Positions 57,486-64,000 of a DNA stretch of 64,000 bases are shown here, in pieces. Numbering within the stretch: the first letter of the stretch is position 1; the number at the start of each line of letters is the position of its first letter. The position numbers and the translations under genes were made by a program. The notes beneath the pieces are model-generated. The model was not told the DNA's origin. It saw only the letters and a list, made by a program, of their open reading frames with translations, and searched no databases. This DNA comes from Malania oleifera (taxonomy: Eukaryota; Streptophyta; Magnoliopsida; Santalales; Ximeniaceae). Location of the stretch: contig NC_080425.1 of NCBI RefSeq assembly GCF_029873635.1, forward strand, positions 47,643,678 to 47,707,677, given 5' to 3'.

Positions 57486-58092
57486 CCACTAATGCTCACT
57501 TAACGGATGGAGCGCCACCGTTTACAACATCAGATCAAATTACCAGGGCTGATCTCAACCTTTACAACCTAATCCTTACGGGCTAGATCAACAACCCCTC
57601 AGTCCTCACCTAGAATACAACAGATGATAATAATTATTGTGTACAATTCAAATGCTTCTACACAAGCCGATATGTACCACTATGCATAATACAACCAATG
57701 CACTCACAGATGATAAGGAATTAATGCTCAAGTGAGATTCCATTAACCAATGTGTTAAATCTCAATAATATGTGTGTCAATATGTGTATGTGAGAGTGAG
57801 ACCGTTGATTTTAAGGTAATGTATTTTCAATTTAAATATTCAAAGCATCTCCAAAACCCTAATCAAATATCTCAAAAAATATTTTCAAAGTATCACGCGC
57901 AATGGATGTTAGGGTTTAAGCTTGCTGAAAATGATTTCATCAAAACACAAAACAAGCTTATGAAACTTGCAATAAGGATGCAAGTTCTTAAACCAATGAA
58001 GAGTTGTTCCCAATCTAATATTTATAAATAAAATACAATGGGAAAAACTTTAAGCTACTCTCCAAAATCAGCAATCAACAAATGCAAGTATG
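57486..58092 (-). mobile_element. 5' LTR of the Sirevirus-like element, part 1 (truncated)
   Basis: Begins ACCACTAATGCTCACTTAACGG, corresponding to 55317 in the other LTR, with no PBS before it. The junction with internal sequence marks a deletion of PBS, gag, pol and the LTR end. It ends with GTATG, the target duplication of the solo LTR. Confidence 0.9.
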
Positions 58093-60583
58093 TGTAATAA
58101 CCCGAAAAAAAAATTAATTAATTAAAATTATCAATCAATTAATTAGTTAAACATTATTAAATTAATGTATTAAATAAAAAAATAAAGAGAATAGTAAAAA
58201 AAATTAAATTGAATTAAAATTATTTATTATTAATCAATTAATTAATTAAGTATTGTTAAATTTGATTTTTTGAATAAATAATATGATATATATATATATA
58301 ATATAATATAATATTATTAGATAAAGTAAGTAAAGGGAAAAAAAAAAGGATAAAAAAAAGCTTACCTACTTCCTTTGCAATGGAATTGCAGAAAGCTTAC
58401 CTGCTTCCTGCGCTCTCTCTCTCACTTTCAGACCGTCACTTCTCCATCTCCGCCTCTCTTTCTCTCCTCAATTTCGTTGGTCTAACGAGCGCCGATCAAA
58501 AAATAGAAGGTGTCATTGGATTCCTAACTCCACCACCGACATTTCTACTAGAGCGGATTTGTCGTAGGAGCAATGTAGGCACCATTCCTAAGGTAAGACA
58601 ATATTCCCCTAATTTCTCAATTTCTCATTAAATCTGCTATTAAATCAACGATCAGGCACCACCATAGGGTCCTAGTCGTGATCGTCATCATTTTGACATA
58701 AGTAAATTTCCAATTGGGGTTTTCCAGGCCCCACTCCAAATCGAGAGTGGGATATGAGAAAATTGGTAAATTGGTTATATTTGAGGGTATAACCATTTAT
58801 TTGGAATTTATGACCCTAGGAAATATTAAAATAATATTTTATTTAGGATTAATTTAATGAAATTAGGATTTTTGATTTAGGGTTCGGGTGAGCGCTGAAC
58901 GTATTTTTCGGGGCCCCTGTTGGCGTAGTTCAAGAAACCAGGTAAGGGGAAATTCTATATGAAATCAGATTTTATGAAATTAAAGGTAACAAATTATGTT
59001 ACATTATATGTATGTTTTGGTATGAATTATAAAATGTCAACCATGTAAAATTATGTTTTCTGAGCCTAGGACTGCTTATATAACTATGCATATGTGAAAG
59101 TAAACGAATGAAAGTGAAAAGCAATTTTCTGGGGAATTATGTAAGAAATGAAATGTATTTTCAGCATATAAATGTTAAATGTGAGTTGGCCTATTTTACA
59201 GGAATATGTATGAATTTTACTGCTAAATTGTGTTCCATGAGTAAATGTAAATTCTATACAAATATATGTTAAATGTATGAAATGCAAGTTAAGTAAGTAA
59301 AGTATTGAAAATAAAATATGATATGGACTATATTTCTTGTGTATGTTAAATGCAACCATGTAAATGTAAGACAGCTGAAAGACAACCATGTTAGCAGATT
59401 CTAGCACACTTCTATATAGACTAACTGATGACAGCTAAAAGGAGCTGTAGACTAACTGATGATGGCTAAAGACTAGTTGTAGTACGAAGGAAAGAAAGGA
59501 AAATGCAATATAATGGCAATGAAATGATAAAGGAATGAAATGTGAAACGTGAATGATATGAATGGAAAGAGTCACTTAAAGTGAAATGTAATGTTATGTT
59601 TAAGTTATGTACAAGAATGGATGTGAATGATTGAATAATGGCAGAAAGAATAATGTAATATGTTATTAGAATTATTATGCTATTAGAACATGTTACGATT
59701 GGGCGAAACATACTCTTCGCCTGGGGGCTTGCTAAGTACGGCAAGTGCACTAGTAACTTTAGATGTGGCAGTAGCTGCATAACGTACTAGGGCAGAGGGA
59801 ACCTACTTGTATAGGCGGGTAGATTTCCCTATCCTTAGGGCCTGCACTGGTAACTTTTGTTTGAATTGTGTGAGTACGAGATCAATTTAATACTTGAGGG
59901 CTTACTGAGTAAGGTGAGTGCCCTGGTATGCTTCAATTGTAACCATTGGGTTGCCTAAGTATTAGAGCAGAGGCGTGCTACTTGTATGGGCGGGTAATCA
60001 TCCTTATCCTCAGGTAATCTCATGGGCTAAATCTTTTGCATGTGTTTGGTTAGGATCAGAGAATGATTTCAGAAATTCTGTTAACGATTTTCAAACATTA
60101 AATATTATGTTGTTATTTAAACTCATGTTAGCCACACACTGTTTTAATATCTTGTTTCTTCCCTTACTGAGATGTGTCTCACCCTAATATGAATTTATCT
60201 TTTTTAGGATTTCCTCGAGATAGAGCTTAGAGAGCTTGAGGTTTTATAGCATTTTTGGAAAATAGAAAGAGAAAATGGTATATTTTTATGTTAATTTTGA
60301 GGTGTATATTTTATGTTTTATGTTTTGTGTATTGAAGTTTTTAGATAGATGAATAGTTGTGAATACTAGTATTTTTGGATAATGTTTGGAGACATATATA
60401 TATGTGAGTACAGGTGATGAATAGTTAATTTGAATTATGGATAGGAATAGTAAACTCTGGTATTATATAATTGGAGATTATATTTATGTTTTCCACTATG
60501 TACATGATATTAGTATGTGGATTATCAGGTAAATGAATGGATTAGTAGCATTTCGGGCCCACTTAGAAGGTCGGAGCATTACA
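58093..60583 (+). mobile_element. Solo LTR, TSD GTATG
   Basis: TGTAATAACCCGAAAA to AAGGTCGGAGCATTACA, 2491 bp, flanked by GTATG at 58088-58092 and 60584-60588. The interrupted LTR is continuous across it when compared with 55910-55935. The ending resembles Tekay LTRs (GTCGGGGCATTACA at 49842). No PBS, polypurine tract or coding region: a product of LTR-LTR recombination. The 83-107-codon frames inside are not supported as genes. Confidence 0.95.
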
Positions 60584-60588
60584 GTATG

Positions 60589-61652
60589 GGAGAGTTGTTA
60601 GCTTACAAAGAGAATGAATGAATACCCATAAAAAATAATCTCTCAAAGATATGTAATTAAATGAGTATAAGAAAGAGATTTTTGCAATGTGCTTATGAAG
60701 AAAAAGATAGGAGTATGAAAGATTTAGCACAATAAATTTTCAAAGAAATATTTTTCTAATTTATATGCTAATCCTATGTTAATTATGACAAATGAGGAGG
60801 TATATATAAAGTTAGGAAAAAATATAAGCGCTGAGGACATCAAGGGTAATTTGAAATTTATTTAATTGAGTTTAATAAAAATTAATCGTGATTTACTATG
60901 GTAAATATTTTATCAACCTGAGAGGTTCAGTCGACCATATTATTGTGTTCGGTCGACCGTGGCCATTTTGAACTGGAGATTTGGTCGACCGTCTCAAGGC
61001 GATTTCAAACCCTTCGAGGTTCGGTCGACCAAGGCAGGTACGATTGACCATTTTCTAAGGTTCGATCGACCAAGTCAGTTTTGAACTAATGGTTTGCTCA
61101 ACCAAGTTGTTAGAGGTCAGCCACGTGTCAATTCGATCAACCATGGAAGGCTCGTTCATTTCAGAACGGTCGACCATGAAGTCAAAATGTTGACTCTGGT
61201 AAGTTCGGTCGACCGAAGCTTCTGTATAGCTTCGGGTTTGGTCAACCAAGACCACTTAAAATGTGCATTTAAGTCCTATTTTGGTCTCAGTGTTTCATCA
61301 ACCCAGTGTAATTAAGCATAAGACATTTTAGGTTATATAAGTGATGATTCCTATGGTCATTCTAAGGCCTCTTAAGCATATACACCCTATCATGCATGAC
61401 ATGCAAATATTACAGACCATTATTACAAGCCCAGAAACTAAAAGTAATTACAATAAAACCAAATGTCTTCAGTCTCCTTACTCTTCACTTTATGGAGTAT
61501 GCCAAGTGTATGTGTATTATCCATCTTGGCATCTATTCTCCCTGTCCTTTATGTGTGATCTCAATTATGAACCTGCTCACATGCTAAATACACACATAAG
61601 TTCACCGTGTTTCATTAGTATGAAAATAGAGATCGGACTCAAAAATTTAACA
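60589..61652 (-). mobile_element. 5' LTR of the Sirevirus-like element, part 2
   Basis: Contains the second copy of the GTCGAC array (60924-61254), with perfect palindromes CGGTCGACCG (60950-60959) and TTCGGTCGACCGAA (61204-61217), next to TATATATAA at 60801. It ends ATTTAACA. Confidence 0.92.
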
Positions 61653-61657
61653 TTTTC

Positions 61658-62577
61658 TTCTCTCACAAAAATGTTTGTCTCTATGAGAGTTCACTCGTCT
61701 TACCCTAGCTACTGAGTGGAACGCGTATATATAGGTTACAGCAGGGACCTCTAGGCAAATATGACAAGGGCTTCCCATGTAATTAAGAACTCCTAATCTG
61801 ATCCTAATTCATCCTTAATTATGTTAATTATAATTCATGCCACTAAAGAATTATAATAGCACTCCTTGTCATATTCGAAATTAAATTTCGAACTCCTATT
61901 ATTAAATGCTTATTTATCTCCCCAGGTAAAGACTACAGATACTCGTCTAATAAATTAAATTTCTGATAATTTAATTAATTGACATATTAATTCCCTGAGA
62001 CCTTCCACTTAACTTATTTGATGTGTCGGATTCAAAATCCACCTACAAGGTTTGATACAATCAAAACTTATAAGCTTTCTCAAAGGATTTCATCAATCCC
62101 GATACCGAGATGTGGATTCCATCAATAATTAATGTTCACCATACACATAATGTCATCACTCAACTCACTGAGTATTTTGACTCACAAAGAATCTCACTCT
62201 TCTATGAATCAAAGTAATAAACACTATATGCACATTTCCAATGATCATATCAGGATTTAGATAGAGTATAAGCACTCATAATAACCATGAGGTATTAATT
62301 GTTTATATAATCAGTATAAAAACAATTACCCCAATACGGTCCTGTTCAATACACACAAAGTGTACTAGCACAAGGAGTTGGAACTGTACCATTCCCAATA
62401 GTCAAGATAGACCTATTAAAACCTTGTGCTACAGCCCTACCAATGGTGTGTCCAATTTCATTTAAAACTGTGAACAATGAACTTATATTCAATACGAACT
62501 GATGATCTAATCTTTTGTGTATAAGTCGTATTCTACACACTAGATCACCTGCTATATAGAATAAAAGAAACCACACA
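61658..62577 (-). mobile_element. 5' LTR of host copia, part 2 (end missing)
   Basis: Aligns with 31212-31310 and 40373-41160 of the other LTR, then stops at about 62577. The last ~150 bp (equivalent to 41163-41310, including the TGTTAGGG start) are missing and copia gag of another element follows. Confidence 0.88.
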
Positions 62578-63272
62578 TCCTTCCTCTTCCTAGATTTCGA
62601 TCGAGCCCTATGGTTGCTTGATCCACCCTGCAAGTTGCTCCTCCCACGATCATGATTCCACTCCGCCATGAGCCTTTTACTATGTGAACCATCATCGCTA
62701 GCTTTCTTCCTCTAATGAAACCCCATCAATGCACTCGTGACATCCTCCAATTCCAGGGTTTCTTTCCCCCAAGTCAATGTTGTAACCAGGTTCTTGTATG
62801 TAGGAGACGTCGGTAGGGAATTCAACAACATCAATACTTTGTCCTCTTCCTCGAACTTCACATCAACTCGCTTAAGATCACTAATGATCTGATTGAATGT
62901 TTTGATGTGTTGAGTCAGGTCCAAACCCTCTCCCATCTTAAGCCAATAAAGCTTTTGCTTAAGATACAACTTGCTCGTCAATGACTTGGACATGCACCGA
63001 ATTTTTAGTTTTAGAGAACCCGCTACTGGTGATTCCTCATACATGATGTGATACATCATGTCGTCGACCAGATAATGATGGATAGTGGACACAACTTTTG
63101 CTTCTAGCTCCTTCCAACTTGCAACGTTCATGTTGTCTGACTTCTTTCCGTATAAAGCCTTTACCATACCTTGCTGCACTAGCAAGTCCTTCACCCTCTT
63201 CTACCAATGTCCAAAGTTCATTGTTCTGTCAAACTTATTAACATCGAACTTCGTCAAAGAGGTCCCAGCCAT
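62578..63272 (-). pseudogene. Ty1/copia gag of a second copia element
   Basis: Start ATG at 63272-63270 (MAGTSLTKFDVNKFDRTMNFGHW), 12 bp after the PBS. An in-frame TAG follows W where relatives have Gln. The open part 63194-62712 reads VKDLLVQQGMVKALYGKK, SWKELEAKVVSTIHHYLVDDM, LTSKLYLKQKLYWLKMGEG, HIKTFNQIISDLKRVDVKFEEEDKVLMLLNSLPTSPTYKNLVTTL and LELEDVTSAL: a complete UBN2-type capsid. A stop follows GFH, then the basic region with RSKSRKRKD, where the sequence ends just before the expected zinc knuckle at the junction with the host copia LTR. Confidence 0.9.
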
Positions 63273-63284
63273 TGTAAACCAATT

Positions 63285-63296
63285 GCCCTGATACCA
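63285..63296 (-). other. Primer-binding site of the second copia element
   Basis: The minus strand reads TGGTATCAGGGC, one base different from the initiator Met tRNA consensus, 2 bp from the LTR. Confidence 0.88.
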
Positions 63297-63298
63297 AT

Positions 63299-64000
63299 TG
63301 CTGTTTGTGAATATGCAATAGAAGTCTCTCACACTCTCACGAATTAATCAACAAACAAGTAGTGCAATCACTTAATGATGAACAATACGAACGAAGCAAT
63401 CATTCAACAATGAATATAAATGAAAACAATGAGCAAAGACACAGGATTTACGTGATTCGGTAATTTTCCTATGTCCACGGAAGAAGCAACTCAATATTCA
63501 TTTGCAATAATGTCAAGTTAGATTTTAAGGATACACATATTGATTAAATACGAACCCTAAGTATACACGAACCTTTGGACCTATCTAAATCATCTTCTAG
63601 CAATCCCTAAAGAAAAATCTTCCAATTCCCCCAATCTACTAATCTCCAAACTTAAATTCTGTAACGTGCACCGAACGAAACCGTCAATGGTTTAGGCCAA
63701 ATCGTTGATGGTTTGAAACCGAGAAGAATCCTTTTGTACACTGCCTGAAATTGTCAATGGTTACGGTGCAAACCGTTGATGGTTACCTCTCAGCTCTAAA
63801 ATTGTCAAGCACACTATCACTGGTTTTCATCTAGCAGACTTCTCTAATGTTCCTCGTTTCACGATGCTTTCCTGGTATATGCGTTCAACTCAAAATATGA
63901 GCTTCAAACCCAACAGAGTATATCCAACTTCTAAAAATAATAAATAATTCACATTTTATGGCATTTTAGTCATGCCAAATGTTTTCAATTATTGTAGATT
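63299..64000 (-). mobile_element. 5' LTR of the second copia element, cut by the window
   Basis: Begins on the plus strand TGCTGTTTGTGAATATGC. Degenerate palindromes AAACCGTCAATGGTTT (63678), AAATCGTTGATGGTTT (63699), AAATTGTCAATGGTTA (63748) and AAACCGTTGATGGTTA (63770) mark U3. The LTR start lies beyond 64000. Confidence 0.8.

Larger units (their letters stand above)
55003..61652 (-). mobile_element. Collapsed Sirevirus-like copia element, TSD TTTTC
   Basis: TTTTC at 54998-55002 and 61653-61657. Left LTR 55003-56975 (1973 bp). The right LTR (57486-58092 and 60589-61652) lacks its first ~314 bp on the plus strand. The minus-strand LTR start TGTTGACTTTTTGAGTATGA, a polypurine tract ending TGGGGAGAT, and several purine tracts upstream resemble Sireviruses. 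Only about 510 bp of internal DNA is left: no PBS, gag or pol. Confidence 0.88.
30959..62577 (-). mobile_element. Host Ty1/copia element carrying three direct insertions
   Basis: A minus-strand element whose parts are separated by later insertions: left (3') LTR 30959-31315 and 40373-41310, polypurine tract 41312-41321, RNase H 41462-41910, RT 49848-50691, integrase 51175-52083, protease 52108-52455, gag to 53304, PBS 54742-54753, right (5') LTR 54756-55002 and 61658-62577. Without insertions the internal region would be roughly 5.5 kb. It inserted into the Athila gag at 30958. The outer end of the right LTR is missing, so its own target duplication cannot be confirmed. Confidence 0.85.

Noticed and set aside
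58380-58631. Small frame with serine/leucine-rich start in the solo LTR
   Set aside because: Lies wholly within a 2.5 kb LTR bounded by TSDs; no family resemblance.

Overview
The window is nuclear DNA of a flowering plant, probably a woody eudicot with a repeat-rich genome; the species cannot be named from sequence. Evidence: nested LTR retrotransposons of plant-specific lineages (Tat/Ogre, Athila, Tekay/Del chromovirus, Sirevirus-type and other Ty1/copia), a LINE-1 reverse transcriptase relic, and one intact host gene, a hybrid proline-rich protein with an eight-cysteine domain (minus strand, 23277-23726). Abundance of Athila, Tekay and CRM-like elements suggests heterochromatin, perhaps pericentromeric (inference). 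I see no rRNA or tRNA gene, CRISPR array or bacterial feature.

Layout. 1-7307: 3' part of a plus-strand Tat/Ogre-type element with broken gag, no pol, a cluster of minisatellites (2541-4672) and a 2.5 kb 3' LTR (4832-7307). 7957-21132: a minus-strand Tekay element truncated in RNase H. Its 5' LTR (11069-11284 plus 18838-21132) is split by a minus-strand Athila element (11285 to about 18837) that has lost RT, RNase H and most of integrase. 21471-22167: LINE RT relic. 22246-22843: copia LTR. 22864-25391: host gene island. 25392-28763: LTR, PBS, gag, protease and start of RT of a CRM-like plus-strand element. 28836-30958: LTR, PBS and partial gag of an Athila-type plus-strand element.

30959-62577 is a minus-strand Ty1/copia element that hosts later insertions, four of them provable from 5-bp target-site duplications: a full Tekay element in its left LTR (31316-40367, AGGAC), a gag-less Tekay element in its RNase H region (41916-49842, GTTAG), a collapsed Sirevirus-like element in its right LTR (55003-61652, TTTTC), and a solo LTR inside the latter (58093-60583, GTATG). 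62578-64000 holds gag, PBS and part of the 5' LTR of another minus-strand copia element, joined to the truncated right LTR of the host.

Apart from the host gene, no coding region looks intact: stops, frameshifts, deletions and lost catalytic residues are everywhere. The most interesting pattern crosses families. At least six unrelated LTRs carry arrays of short CpG-containing palindromes built on GTCGAC or ATCGAT, and in five of them the array sits just upstream of the putative TATA box.
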